Assembly (NCBI GenBank): GCA_001695595.3
Contig: MBPM02000020.1
Location: forward strand, 1-64,000
Reading direction: 5' to 3'
Origin: Plasmopara viticola
Taxonomy: Eukaryota > Oomycota > Peronosporomycetes > Peronosporales > Peronosporaceae
DNA: 64,000 bases
The position numbers and the translations under genes are program-made. This document shows positions 26,374 to 39,350 of the stretch, piece by piece. Under the pieces are notes generated by a model. The model saw nothing but the letters and a program-made list of their open reading frames with translations. It was not told the origin of the DNA and did not search any database. Each line of letters starts with the position of its first letter. Position 1 is the stretch's first letter.

Positions 26374-29300
26374 TTGTGGCTCTATTGCGGCTGTTGTAGT
26401 CTAGATAGGTGGAAAGGACAGATGTGTGGCCGTGCGCGCTTCAGTAGAGTGATTGTACGATAGCTTGTGTCACGATTGCGTCAGCGTATGCCTAGATTGA
26501 GAGACAGAACGTATTTATGGCGGTCCAGCGTCTCAAGGCTCTAAAGTTTGATTATATAGTTAGTTACGGCTCGATTGCGCTCGTGCATGTCTAGATAGAT
26601 AGAGAGGGCGCATTTGTGGCGGTCCAGCGTCTCGGCGCTTTTAAAGTGTGAATGAATGCCTTGTTGTGGCTCTATTGCGTGTGTTCAAGTCTAGATAGAT
26701 AGAATGGACGGATCTGTGGCCGTACAGCGTCTCAGCGCTACAAAACGTTATTGTACGATAACTTGTGTCACGATTGCGTCCGCGCGTGTCTAGATTGAGA
26801 GACAGGACGCATCTGTGGCGGTACAGCGTCGCAGTGCATCAAAAGTGTGGTTTTATGCTTACTTGCGGTTCTATTGCGTTTGTGCATGTCTAGATTGAAC
26901 GAGAGAACGTATCTGTGGTCGTACAGCGTCTCGGCGCTTCAAAAGCGTAATTATACGCTTAGTTCTGGCTTGATTGCGTCTGTGCAGGTCAAGACATATA
27001 GACAGGACGCATCTGTGGCGGTTCAGCATCTCGGCGTTTCAAAGGTGCAAATGAAGGTTTAGTTGTGGCTCTATTGCGGCTGTTGTAGTCTAGATAGGTG
27101 GAAAGGACAGATGTGTGGCCGTGCGCGCTTCAGTAGAGTGATTGTACGATAGCTTGTGTCACGATTGCGTCAGCGTATGCCTAGATTGAGAGACAGAACG
27201 TATTTATGGCGGTCCAGCGTCTCAAGGCTCTAAAGTTTGATTATATAGTTAGTTACGGCTCGATTGCGCTCGTGCATGTCTAGATAGAGAGAGGGCGCAT
27301 TTGTGGCGGTCCAGCGTCTCGGCGCTTTTAAAGTGTGAATGAATGCCTTGTTGTGGCTCTATTGCGTGTGTTCAAGTCTAGATAGATAGAATGGACGGAT
27401 CTGTGGCCGTACAGCGTCTCAGCGCTACAAAACGTTATTGTACGATAACTTGTGTCACGATTGCGTCCGCGCGTGTCTAGATTGAGAGACAGGACGCATC
27501 TGTGGCGGTACAGCGTCGCAGTGCATCAAAAGTGTGGTTTTATGCTTACTTGCGGTTCTATTGCGTTTGTGCATGCTAGATTGAACGAGAGAACGTATCT
27601 GTGGTCGTACAGCGTCTCGGCGCTTCAAAAGCGTAATTATACGCTTAGTTCTGGCTTGATTGCGTCTGTGCAGGTCAAGACATATAGACAGGACGCATCT
27701 GTGGCGGTTCAGCATCTCGGCGTTTCAAAGGTGCAAATGAAGGTTTAGTTGTGGCTCTATTGCGGCTGTTGTAGTCTAGATAGGTGGAAAGGACAGATGT
27801 GTGGCCGTGCGCGCTTCAGTAGAGTGATTGTACGATAGCTTGTGTCACGATTGCGTCAGCGTATGCCTAGATTGAGAGACAGAACGTATTTATGGCGGTC
27901 CAGCGTCTCAAGGCTCTAAAGTTTGATTATATAGTTAGTTACGGCTCGATTGCGCTCGTGCATGTCTAGATAGATAGAGAGGGCGCATTTGTGGCGGTCC
28001 AGCGTCTCGGCGCTTTTAAAGTGTGAATGAATGCCTTGTTGTGGCTCTATTGCGTGTGTTCAAGTCTAGATAGATAGAATGGACGGATCTGTGGCCGTAC
28101 AGCGTCTCAGCGCTACAAAACGTTATTGTACGATAACTTGTGTCACGATTGCGTCCGCGCGTGTCTAGATTGAGAGACAGGACGCATCTGTGGCGGTACA
28201 GCGTCGCAGTGCATCAAAAGTGTGGTTTTATGCTTACTTGCGGTTCTATTGCGTTTGTGCATGCCTAGATTGAACGAGAGAACGTATCTGTGGTCGTACA
28301 GCGTCTCGGCGCTTCAAAAGCGTAATTATACGCTTAGTTCTGGCTTGATTGCGTCTGTGCAGGTCAAGACATATAGACAGGACGCATCTGTGGCGGTTCA
28401 GCATCTCGGCGTTTCAAAGGTGCAAATGAAGGTTTAGTTGTGGCTCTATTGCGGCTGTTGTAGTCTAGATAGGTGGAAAGGACAGATGTGTGGCCGTGCG
28501 CGCTTCAGTAGAGTGATTGTACGATAGCTTGCGTCACGATTGCGTCAGCGTATGCCTAGATTGAGAGACAGAACGTATTTGTGGCGGTCCAGCGTCTCAA
28601 GGCTCTAAAGTTTGATTATATAGTTTGTTACGGCTCGATTGCGCTCGTGCATGTCTAGATAGATAGAGAGGGCGCATTTGTGGCGGTCCAGCGTCTCGGC
28701 GCTTTCAAATTGTGAATGAATGCCTTGTTGTGGCTCTATTGCGTGTGTTCAAGTCTAGATAGATAGAATGGACGGATCTGTGGCCGTACAGCGTCTCAGC
28801 GCTACAAAACGTTATTGTACGATAACTTGTGTCACGATTGCGTCCGCGCGTGTCTAGATTGAGAGACAGGACGCATCTGTGGCGATACAGCGTCGCAGTG
28901 CATCAAAAGTGTGGTTTATGCTTACTTCGGTTCTATTGCGTTTGTGCATGCCTAGATTGAACGAGAGGACGTATCTGTGGTCGTACAGCGTCTCGGCGCT
29001 TCAAAAGCGTAATTATACGCTTAGTTCTGGCTTGATTGCGTCTGTGCAGGTCAAGACATATAGACAGGACGCATCTGTGGCGGTTCAGCATCTCGGCGTT
29101 TCAAAGGTGCAAATGAAGGTTTAGTTGTGGCTCTATTGCGGCTGTTATAGTCTAGATAGGTGGAAAGGACAGATGTGTGGCCGTGCGCGCTTCAGTAGAG
29201 TGATTGTACGATAGCTTGTGTCACGATTGCGTCAGCGTATGCCTAGATTGAGAGACAGAACGTATTTATGGCGGTCCAGCGTCTCAAGGCTCTAAAGTTT

Positions 29301-32300
29301 GATTATATAGTTAGTTACGGCTCGATTGCGCTCGTGCATGTCTAGATAGATAGAGAGGGCGCATTTGTGGTTGTCCAGCGTCTCGGCGCTTTTAAAGTGT
29401 GAATGAATGCCTTGTTGTGGCTCTATTGCGTGTGTTCAAGTCTAGATAGATAGAATGGACGGATCTGTGGCCGTACAGCGTCTCAGCGCTACAAAACGTT
29501 ATTGTACGATAACTTGTGTCACGATTGCGTCCGCGCGTGTCTAGATTGAGAGACAGGACGCATCTGTGGCGGTACAGCGTCGCAGTGCATCAAAAGTGTG
29601 GTTTTATGCTTACTTGCGGTTCTATTGCGTTTGTGCATGCCTAGATTGAACGAGAGAACGTATCTGTGGTCGTACAGCGTCTCGGCGCTTCAAAAGCGTA
29701 ATTATACGCTTAGTTCTGGCTTGATTGCGTCTGTGCAGGTCAAGACATATAGACAGGACGCATCTGTGGCGGTTCAGCATCTCGGCGTTTCAAAGGTGCA
29801 AATGAAGGTTTAGTTGTGGCTCTATTGCGGCTGTTGTAGTCTAGATAGGTGGAAAGGACAGATGTGTGGCCGTGCGCGCTTCAGTAGAGTGATTGTACGA
29901 TAGCTTGTGTCACGATTGCGTCAGCGTATGCCTAGATTGAGAGACAGAACGTATTTATGGCGGTCCAGCGTCTCAAGGCTCTAAAGTTTGATTATATAGT
30001 TAGTTACGGCTCGATTGCGCTCGTGCATGTCTAGATAGATAGAGAGGGCGCATTTGTGGCGGTCCAGCGTCTCGGCGCTTTTAAAGTGTGAATGAATGCC
30101 TTGTTGTGGCTCTATTGCGTGTGTTCAAGTCTAGATAGATAGAATGGACGGATCTGTGGCCGTACAGCGTCTCAGCGCTACAAAACGTTATTGTACGATA
30201 ACTTGTGTCACGATTGCGTCCGCGCGTGTCTAGATTGAGAGACAGGACGCATCTGTGGCGGTACAGCGTCGCAGTGCATCAAAAGTGTGGTTTTATGCTT
30301 ACTTGCGGCTCTATTGCGTTTGTGCATGTCTAGATTGAACGAGAGAACGTATCTGTGGTCGTACAGCGTCTCGGCGCTTCAAAAGCGTAATTATACGCTT
30401 AGTTCTGGCTTGATTGCGTCTGTGCAGGTCAAGACATATAGACAGGACGCATCTGTGGCGGTTCAGCATCTCGGCGTTTCAAAGGTGCAAATGAAGGTTT
30501 AGTTGTGGCTCTATTGCGGCTGTTGTAGTCTAGATAGGTGGAAAGGACAGATGTGTGGCCGTGCGCGCTTCAGTAGAGTGATTGTACGATAGCTTGTGTC
30601 ACGATTGCGTCAGCGTATGCCTAGATTGAGAGACAGAACGTATTTATGGCGGTCCAGCGTCTCAAGGCTCTAAAGTTTGATTATATAGTTAGTTACGGCT
30701 CGATTGCGCTCGTGCATGTCTAGATAGATAGAGAGGGCGCATTTGTGGCGGTCCAGCGTCTCGGCGCTTTTAAAGTGTGAATGAATGCCTTGTTGTGGCT
30801 CTATTGCGTGTGTTCAAGTCTAGATAGATAGAATGGACGGATCTGTGGCCGTACAGCGTCTCAGCGCTACAAAACGTTATTGTACGATAACTTGTGTCAC
30901 GATTGCGTCCGCGCGTGTCTAGATTGAAAGACAGGACGCATCTGTGGCGGTACAGCGTCGCAGTGCATCAAAAGTGTGGTTTTATGCTTACTTGCGGCTC
31001 TATTGCGTTTGTGCATGTCTAGATTGAACGAGAGAACGTATCTGTGGTCGTACAGCGTCTCGGCGCTTCAAAAGCGTAATTATACGCTTAGTTCTGGCTT
31101 GATTGCGTCTGTGCAGGTCAAGACATATAGACAGGACGCATCTGTGGCGGTTCAGCATCTCGGCGTTTCAAAGGTGCAAATGAAGGTTTAGTTGTGGCTC
31201 TATTGCGGCTGTTGTAGTCTAGATAGGTGGAAAGGACAGATGTGTGGCCGTGCGCGCTTCAGTAGAGTGATTGTACGATAGCTTGTGTCACGATTGCGTC
31301 AGCGTATGCCTAGATTGAGAGACAGAACGTATTTATGGCGGTCCAGCGTCTCAAGGCTCTAAAGTTTGATTATATAGTTAGTTACGGCTCGATTGCACTC
31401 CATCATGCTAGATAGAGAGAGGACGCGTTTGTTGCGGTCCAGCGTCTCGGCGCTTCAAAAGTGTGAATGAATGCCTAGTTGTAGCTCTATTGCGTGTGTT
31501 CAAGTCTAGATAGATAGAATGGACGGATCTGTGGCCGTACAGCGTCTCAGCGCTACAAAACGTTATTGTACGATAACTTGTGTCACGATTGCGTCCGCGC
31601 GTGTCTAGATTGAGAGACAGGACGCATCTGTGGCGGTACAGCGTCGCAGTGCATCAAAAGTGTGGTTTTATGCTTACTTGCGGCTCTATTGCGTTTGTGC
31701 ATGTCTAGATTGAACGAGAGAACGTATCTGTGGTCGTACAGCGTCTCGGCGATTCAAAAGCGTAATTATACGCTTAGTTCTGGCTTGATTGCGTCTGTGC
31801 AGGTCAAGACATATAGACAGGACGCATCTGTGGCGGTTCAGCATCTCGGCGTTTCAAAGGTGCAAATGAAGGTTTAGTTGTGGCTCTATTGCGGCTGTTG
31901 TAGTCTAGATAGGTGGAAAGGACAGATGTGTGGCCGTGCGCGCTTCAGTAGAGTGATTGTACGATAGCTTGTGTCACGATTGCGTCAGCGTATGCCTAGA
32001 TTGAGAGACAGAACGTATTTATGGCGGTCCAGCGTCTCAAGGCTCTAAAGTTTGATTATATAGTTAGTTACGGCTCGATTGCGCTCGTGCATGTCTAGAT
32101 AGATAGAGAGGGCGCATTTGTGGCGGTCCAGCGTCTCGGCGCTTTTAAATGTGAATGAATGCCTTGTTGTGGCTCTATTGCGTGTGTTCAAGTCTAGATA
32201 GATAGAATGGACGGATCTGTGGCCGTACAGCGTCTCAGCGCTACAAAACGTTATTGTACGATAACTTGTGTCACGATTGCGTCCGCGCGTGTCTAGATTG

Positions 32301-35300
32301 AGAGACAGGACGCATCTGTGGCGGTACAGCGTCGCAGTGCATCAAAAGTGTGGTTTTATGCTTACTTGCGGTCTATTGCGTTTGTGCATGCTAGATTGAA
32401 CGAGAGAACGTATCTGTGGTCGTACAGCGTCTCGGCGCTTCAAAAGCGTAATTATACGCTTAGTTCTGGCTTGATTGCGTCTGTGCAGGTCAAGACATAT
32501 AGACAGGACGCATCTGTGGCGGTTCAGCATCTCGGCGTTTCAAAGGTGCAAATGAAGGTTTAGTTGTGGCTCTATTGCGGCTGTTGTAGTCTAGATAGGT
32601 GGAAAGGACAGATGTGTGGCCGTGCGCGCTTCAGTAGAGTGATTGTACGATAGCTTGTGTCACGATTGCGTCAGCGTATGCCTAGATTGAGAGACAGAAC
32701 GTATTTATGGCGGTCCAGCGTCTCAAGGCTCTAAAGTTTGATTATATAGTTAGTTACGGCTCGATTGCGCTCGTGCATGTCTAGATAGAGAGAGAGGGCG
32801 CATTTGTGGCGGTCCAGCGTCTCGGCGCTTTTAAAGTGTGAATGAATGCCTTGTTGTGGCTCTATTGCGTGTGTTCAAGTCTAGATAGATAGAATGGACG
32901 GATCTGTGGCCGTACAGCGTCTCAGCGCTACAAAACGTTATTGTACGATAACTTGTGTCACGATTGCGTCCGCGCGTGTCTAGATTGAGAGACAGGACGC
33001 ATCTGTGGCGGTACAGCGTCGCAGTGCATCAAAAGTGTGGTTTTATGCTTACTTGCGGTTCTATTGCGTTTGTGCATGTCTAGATTGAACGAGAGAACGT
33101 ATCTGTGGTCGTACAGCGTCTCGGCGCTTCAAAAGCGTAATTATACGCTTAGTTCTGGCTTGATTGCGTCTGTGCAGGTCAAGACATATAGACAGGACGC
33201 ATCTGTGGCGGTTCAGCATCTCGGCGTTTCAAAGGTGCAAATGAAGGTTTAGTTGTGGCTCTATTGCGGCTGTTGTAGTCTAGATAGGTGGAAAGGACAG
33301 ATGTGTGGCCGTGCGCGCTTCAGTAGAGTGATTGTACGATAGCTTGTGTCACGATTGCGTCAGCGTATGCCTAGATTGAGAGACAGAACGTATTTATGGC
33401 GGTCCAGCGTCTCAAGGCTCTAAAGTTTGATTATATAGTTAGTTACGGCTCGATTGCGCTCGTGCATGTCTAGATAGATAGAGAGGGCGCATTTGTGGCG
33501 GTCCAGCGTCTCGGCGCTTTTAAAGTGTGAATGAATGCCTTGTTGTGGCTCTATTGCGTGTGTTCAAGTCTAGATAGATAGAATGGACGGATCTGTGGCC
33601 GTACAGCGTCTCAGCGCTACAAAACGTTATTGTACGATAACTTGTGTCACGATTGCGTCCGCGCGTGTCTAGATTGAGAGACAGGACGCATCTGTGGCGG
33701 TACAGCGTCGCAGTGCATCAAAAGTGTGGTTTTATGCTTACTTGCGGTTCTATTGCGTTTGTGCATGTCTAGATTGAACGAGAGAACGTATCTGTGGTCG
33801 TACAGCGTCTCGGCGCTTCAAAAGCGTAATTATACGCTTAGTTCTGGCTTGATTGCGTCTGTGCAGGTCAAGACATATAGACAGGACGCATCTGTGGCGG
33901 TTCAGCATCTCGGCGTTTCAAAGGTGCAAATGAAGGTTTAGTTGTGGCTCTATTGCGGCTGTTGTAGTCTAGATAGGTGGAAAGGACAGATGTGTGGCCG
34001 TGCGCGCTTCAGTAGAGTGATTGTACGATAGCTTGTGTCACGATTGCGTCAGCGTATGCCTAGATTGAGAGACAGAACGTATTTATGGCGGTCCAGCGTC
34101 TCAAGGCTCTAAAGTTTGATTATATAGTTAGTTACGGCTCGATTGCGCTCGTGCATGTCTAGATAGAGAGAGAGGGCGCATTTGTGGCGGTCCAGCGTCT
34201 CGGCGCTTTTAAAGTGTGAATGAATGCCTTGTTGTGGCTCTATTGCGTGTGTTCAAGTCTAGATAGATAGAATGGACGGATCTGTGGCCGTACAGCGTCT
34301 CAGCGCTTCAAAACGTTATTGTACGATAACTTGTGTCACGATTGCGTCCGCGCGTGTCTAGATTGAGAGACAGGACGCATCTGTGGCGGTACAGCGTCGC
34401 AGTGCATCAAAAGTGTGGTTTTATGCTTACTTGCGGTTCTATTGCGTTTGTGCATGTCTAGATTGAACGAGAGAACGTATCTGTGGTCGTACAGCGTCTC
34501 GGCGCTTCAAAAGCGTAATTATACGCTTAGTTCTGGCTTGATTGCGTCTGTGCAGGTCAAGACATATAGACAGGACGCATCTGTGGCGGTTCAGCATCTC
34601 GGCGTTTCAAAGGTGCAAATGAAGGTTTAGTTGTGGCTCTATTGCGGCTGTTGTAGTCTAGATAGGTGGAAAGGACAGATGTGTGGCCGTGCGCGCTTCA
34701 GTAGAGTGATTGTACGATAGCTTGTGTCACGATTGCGTCAGCGTATGCCTAGATTGAGAGACAGAACGTATTTATGGCGGTCCAGCGTCTCAAGGCTCTA
34801 AAGTTTGATTATATAGTTAGTTACGGCTCGATTGCGCTCGTGCATGTCTAGATAGATAGAGAGGGCGCATTTGTGGCGGTCCAGCGTCTCGGCGCTTTTA
34901 AAGTGTGAATGAATGCCTTGTTGTGGCTCTATTGCGTGTGTTCAAGTCTAGATAGATAGAATGGACGGATCTGTGGCCGTACAGCGTCTCAGCGCTACAA
35001 AACGTTATTGTACGATAACTTGTGTCACGATTGCGTCCGCGCGTGTCTAGATTGAGAGACAGGACGCATCTGTGGCGGTACAGCGTCGCAGTGCATCAAA
35101 AGTGTGGTTTTATGCTTACTTGCGGCTCTATTGCGTTTGTGCATGTCTAGATTGAACGAGAGAACGTATCTGTGGTCGTACAGCGTCTCGGCGCTTCAAA
35201 AGCGTAATTATACGCTTAGTTCTGGCTTGATTGCGTCTGTGCAGGTCAAGGCATATAGACAGGACGCATCTGTGGCGGTTCAGCATCTCGGCGTTTCAAA

Positions 35301-37130
35301 GGTGCAAATGAAGGTTTAGTTGTGGCTCTATTGCGGCTGTTGTAGTCTAGATAGGTGGAAAGGACAAATCGGTGGCCGTGCGCGCTTCAGTAGAGTGATT
35401 GTACGATAGCTTGTGTCACGATTGCGTCAGCGTATGCCTAGATTGAGAGACAGAACGTATTTATGGCGGTCCAGCGTCTCAAGGCTCTAAAGTTTGATTA
35501 TATAGTTAGTTACGGCTCGATTGCGCTCGTGCATGTCTAGATAGAGAGAGAGGACGCATTTGTGGCGGTCCAGCGTCTCGGCGCTTTAAAAGTGTGAATG
35601 AATGCCTTGTTGTGGCTCTATTGCGTGTGTTCAAGTCTAGATAGATAGAATGGACGGATCTGTGGCCGTACAGCGTCTCAGCGCTTCAAAACGTTATTGT
35701 ACGATAACTTGTGTCACGATTGCGTCCGCGCGTGTCTAGATTGAGAGACAGGACGCATCTGTGGCGGTACAGCGTCGCAGTGCATCAAAAGTGTGGTTTT
35801 ATGCTTACTTGCGGCTCTATTGCGTTTGTGCATGTCTAGATTGAACGAGAGGACGTATCTGTGGTCGTACAGCGTCTCGGCGCTTCAAAAGCGTAATTAT
35901 ACGCTTAGTTCTGGCTTGATTGCGTCTGTGCAGGTCAAGGCATATAGACAGGACGCATCTGTGGCGGTTCAGCATCTCGGCGTTTCAAAGGTGCAAATGA
36001 AGGTTTAGTTGTGGCTCTATTGCGGCTGTTGTAGTCTAGATAGGTGAAAAGGACAGATCTGTGGCCGTGCGCGCTTCAGTAGAGTGATTGTACGATAGCT
36101 TGTGTCACGATTGCGTCAGCGTATGCCTAGATTGAGAGACAGAACGTATTTATGGCGGTCCAGCGTCTCAAGGCTCTAAAGTTTGATTATATAGTTAGTT
36201 ACGGCTCGATTGCGCTCGTGCATGTCTAGATAGAGAGAGAGGACGCATTTGTGGCGGTCCAGCGTCTCGGCGCTTTGAAAGTGTGAATGAATTCCTAGTT
36301 GTGGCTCTATTGCGTGTGTTCAAGTCTAGATAGATAGAATGGACGGATCTGTGGCCGTACAGCGTCTCAGCGCTTCAAAACGTTATTGTACGATAACTTG
36401 TGTCACGATTGCGTCCGCGCGTGTCTAGATTGAGAGACAGGACGCATCTGTGGCGGTACAGCGTCGCAGTGCATCAAAAGTGTGGTTTTATGCTTACTTG
36501 CGGCTCTATTGCGTTTGTGCATGTCTAGATTGAACGAGAGGACGTATCTGTGGTCGTACAGCGTCTCGGCGCTTCAAAAGCGTAATTATACGCTTAGTTC
36601 TGGCTTGATTGCGTCTGTGCAGGTCAAAGCATATAGACAGGACGCATCTGTGGCGGTTCAGCATGTCGGCGTTTCAAAGGTGCAAATGAAGGTTTAGTTG
36701 TGGCTCTATTGCGGCTGTTGTAGTCTAGATAGGTGAAAAGGACAAATCGGTGGCCGTGCGCGCTTCAGTAGAGTGATTGTACGATAGCTTGTGTCACGAT
36801 TGCGTCAGCGTATGCCTAGATTAAGAGACAGAACGTATTTATGGCGGTCCAGCGTCTTAAGGCTCTAAAGTTCGATTATATCGTTTATTACGGCTCGATT
36901 ACGCTCATGCATGTCTAGATAAAGAGAGAGGACGCATTTGTGGCGGTCCAGCGTCACGGCGCTTTAAAAGTGTGAATGAATGTCCAGTTGTGGCTCTATT
37001 GCGTGTGTTCAAGTCTAGATAGATAGAATGGACGGATCTGTGGCCGTACAGCGTCTCAGCGCTTCAAAACGTTTTTGTACGATAACTTGTGTCACGATTG
37101 CGTCCGCGCGTGTCTAGATTGAAAGACAGG

Positions 37131-38046
37131 ACGCATCTGTGGCGGTACAGCGTCGCAGTGCATCAAAAGTGTGGTTTTATGCTTACTTGCGGCTCTATTG
37201 CGTTTGTGCATGTCTAGATTGAACGAGAGGACGTATCTGTGGTCGTACAGCGTCTCGGCACTTCAAAAGCGTAATTATACGCTTAGTTCTGGCTTGATTG
37301 CGTCTGTGCAGGTCAAGGCATATAGACAGGACGCATCCGTGGCGGTACAGCATCTCGGCGTTTCAAAGGTGCAAATGAAGGTTTAGATGTGGCTCTATTG
37401 CGGCTGTTGTAGTCTAGAAAGGTGAAAAGGACAAATCGGTGGCCGTGCGCGCTTCAGTAGAGTGATTGTACGATAGCTTGTGTCACGATTGCGTCAGCGT
37501 ATGCCTAGATTGATAGACTGAACGTATCTGTGGCGGTCCAGCGGCTCAAGGCTCTAAAGTTTGATTATATAGTTAGTTACGGCTCGATTGCGCTCGTGCA
37601 TGTCTAGATAGAGAGAGAGGACGCGTTTGTGGCGGTCCAGCGTCTTGGCGCTTTAAAAGTGTGAATGAATGCCTCGTTGTTGCTCTATTGCGTGTGTTCG
37701 AGTCTAGATAGATAGAATGGACGGATCTGTGGCCGTACAGCGTCTCAGCGCTTCAAAAGCGTAATAACACGCTTATTTCTATCTTGCGTTTGTGCCTGTT
37801 TTTATATACAAACAGGACGTATCTGTGGTCGTACAGCGTCTCGGCGCTTTAAAAGCGTATTTAAACGCTTAGTTCTGGCTTGATTGCGTCTGTGCAGGTC
37901 AAGTCATATAGACAGGACGCATCTGTGGCGGTTCAGCATCTCGGCGTTTCAAAGGTGCAAATGAAGGTTTGCTTGTGGCTCTATTGCGGCTGTTGTAGTC
38001 TAGATAGGTGAAAAGGACAAATCGGTGGCCGTGCGCGCTTTAGTAG
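37131..38046 (+). repeat. Inner edge of the direct array: last partial HORs
   Basis: A to F follow normal order from 37,131. A G/H composite monomer then occupies 37,721-37,816: it starts as G and ends in CCTGTTTTTATATACAAACAGG. B (37,817), C (37,917) and a broken D (38,017) follow. D stops after CGCGCTTTAGTAG at about 38,046 and runs straight into the X-type monomer of the core. Divergence from the array consensus rises toward this end, as is usual at satellite edges. Confidence 0.85.
37721..37816 (+). repeat. G/H composite edge monomer
   Basis: 96 bp. The first part is G-like (ACGGATCTGTGGCCGTACAG) and the last part carries TTTTTATATAC, otherwise seen only in monomer H on the inverted side. 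It precedes B directly, taking the place of A, just as H precedes B on the other side. Confidence 0.7.
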
Positions 38047-38607
38047 ACAGCAACTCAACGCTTCAAAAGTGTGAAAAATGTTTAGATGTGGTTCTATCGC
38101 GTCAATTCGAGTCTTGAAAGATAGAAAGGACGATTCTGTGAGCGTGCAGTGCCTTGGTACTTCAAAAGAGTGATTATACGCTAAGTTGAGTCTCGATTGC
38201 GTCCATGCATGTCTTTATTGAGAGACGGCAGCAGAGTGCCTTGGCGCGATGAAAGAATGATTATACGCTTTGTCGTGGCTCGATTGCGTCCGTGCATGTC
38301 TAGATTGATAGCCAAGACGTATCTGTGACCATGCAGCAACTCAACGTTTAACGTACGAATATATGTTTAGTTGTGGGTCTATTGCGTCGGTTCGAGTCTT
38401 GAAAGATAGAAAGGACGTATCTGTGGTCGTGCAGCGACTTGGATTTCAAAAGAGTTTTTATACGCTAAATTGAGTCTCGATTGCGTCCGTGCATGTCTCG
38501 ATTGAGAGACAGAATGCATCCGTAGCCGTAGAGTGCCTTGGTGCTATGGGGGAATAATTGTACGCTTAGTCGTGGCTCGATTGCGTCCGTGCATGTCTAG
38601 ATTGATA

Positions 38608-38806
38608 GCCAAGACGTATCTGTGACCGTGCCGCATATCAACGCTTCAAAAGTGTGAATAAATGTTTAGTTGTGGCATTATTGCGTCGATTCGAGTCTTG
38701 AAAGAGAGAAAGGACTATCTGTGGCCGTAGAGTGCCTCGGCGCTATGAAGGACTTTTTATACGCTTAGTTGCGGCTCGATTGCGTCCGTGCATGTCTAGA
38801 TTGAAA
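38608..38806 (+). repeat. Dimer unit within the 3-mer core
   Basis: This unit is 199 bp, one monomer short of the 3-mer. X passes through ACTATCTGTGGCCGTAGAGTGCC directly into a Z-like monomer, so Y is missing or fused. Confidence 0.75.
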
Positions 38807-39350
38807 GCCAAGACGTATCTGTGACCGTGCAGCAACTCAACGCTTCAAAAGTGTGAATAAATGTTTAGTTGTGGCACTATTGCGTCGATTCGAGTCTTGA
38901 AAGAGAGAAGGACGTATTTGTGGCCGTGCAGCGTCTCGGTACTTCAAAAGAGTCATTATACGCTAAGTTGAGTCTCGATTGCGTCTGTGCCTGTTTTAAT
39001 TGAGAGACAGAACGCATCAGTGGCCGTATAGTTCCTCGGCGCGATCAAAGAATAATTATACGCTTAGTTGCGGCTCGATTGCGTCCGTGCATGTCTAGAT
39101 TGATAGCCAAGACGTATATGTGACCGTACAGCAACTCAACGCTTCAAAAGTGGTAATAAATGTATATTTGTGGCTCTATTGCGTCGATTCGAGTCTTTTA
39201 AGATAAAAAGGACGTATCTGTGGCCGTGCAGCGTCTTGGATTTCAAAAGAGTGATTTAACGCTAAGTTGAGTCTCGATTGCGTCTGTGCCTGTCTTGATT
39301 GAGAGACAGAACGCATCAGTGGCCGTGTAATTCCTCGGCGCGATCAAAGA

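Larger units (their letters stand above)
4129..37130 (+). repeat. Regular part of the direct 7-mer array
   Basis: 48 complete HORs lie in unbroken order. Allele patches can be read along it: G with GCGCTTC up to about 13.0 kb (with an exception near 6.1 kb) and GCGCTAC in nearly every unit from 13.67 to 35.0 kb; A with GCGGTTCT in most units from 16.5 to 34.4 kb; C with GTTATAG at 16-19.5 kb; A with CATGCTAG at 20-27.6 kb. Such patches are expected from local amplification. An isolated diverged E/F pair lies at 31,391-31,490. Confidence 0.93.
1..38046 (+). repeat. Satellite array, 688-bp 7-mer HOR, direct orientation
   Basis: Seven diverged monomers of about 99 bp (A-G) repeat in fixed order. 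Complete units can be phased on monomer A, which starts at 138, 816, 1491, 2172, 2851, 3541, 4129, 4816 and so on to 37,131. The 47 units between 4,816 and 37,131 average about 687.6 bp. Every monomer opens with an ACG(T/C/G)AT(C/T)TGTGG-like block and most end in a CTAGA-containing block. The G/T-rich strand is +. Neighbouring HORs look nearly identical while A-G differ clearly from each other, which is the classic sign of HOR homogenisation by unequal exchange. I see no gene in this stretch. No function can be read from the sequence; a centromeric or pericentromeric role is inference only. Confidence 0.97.
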
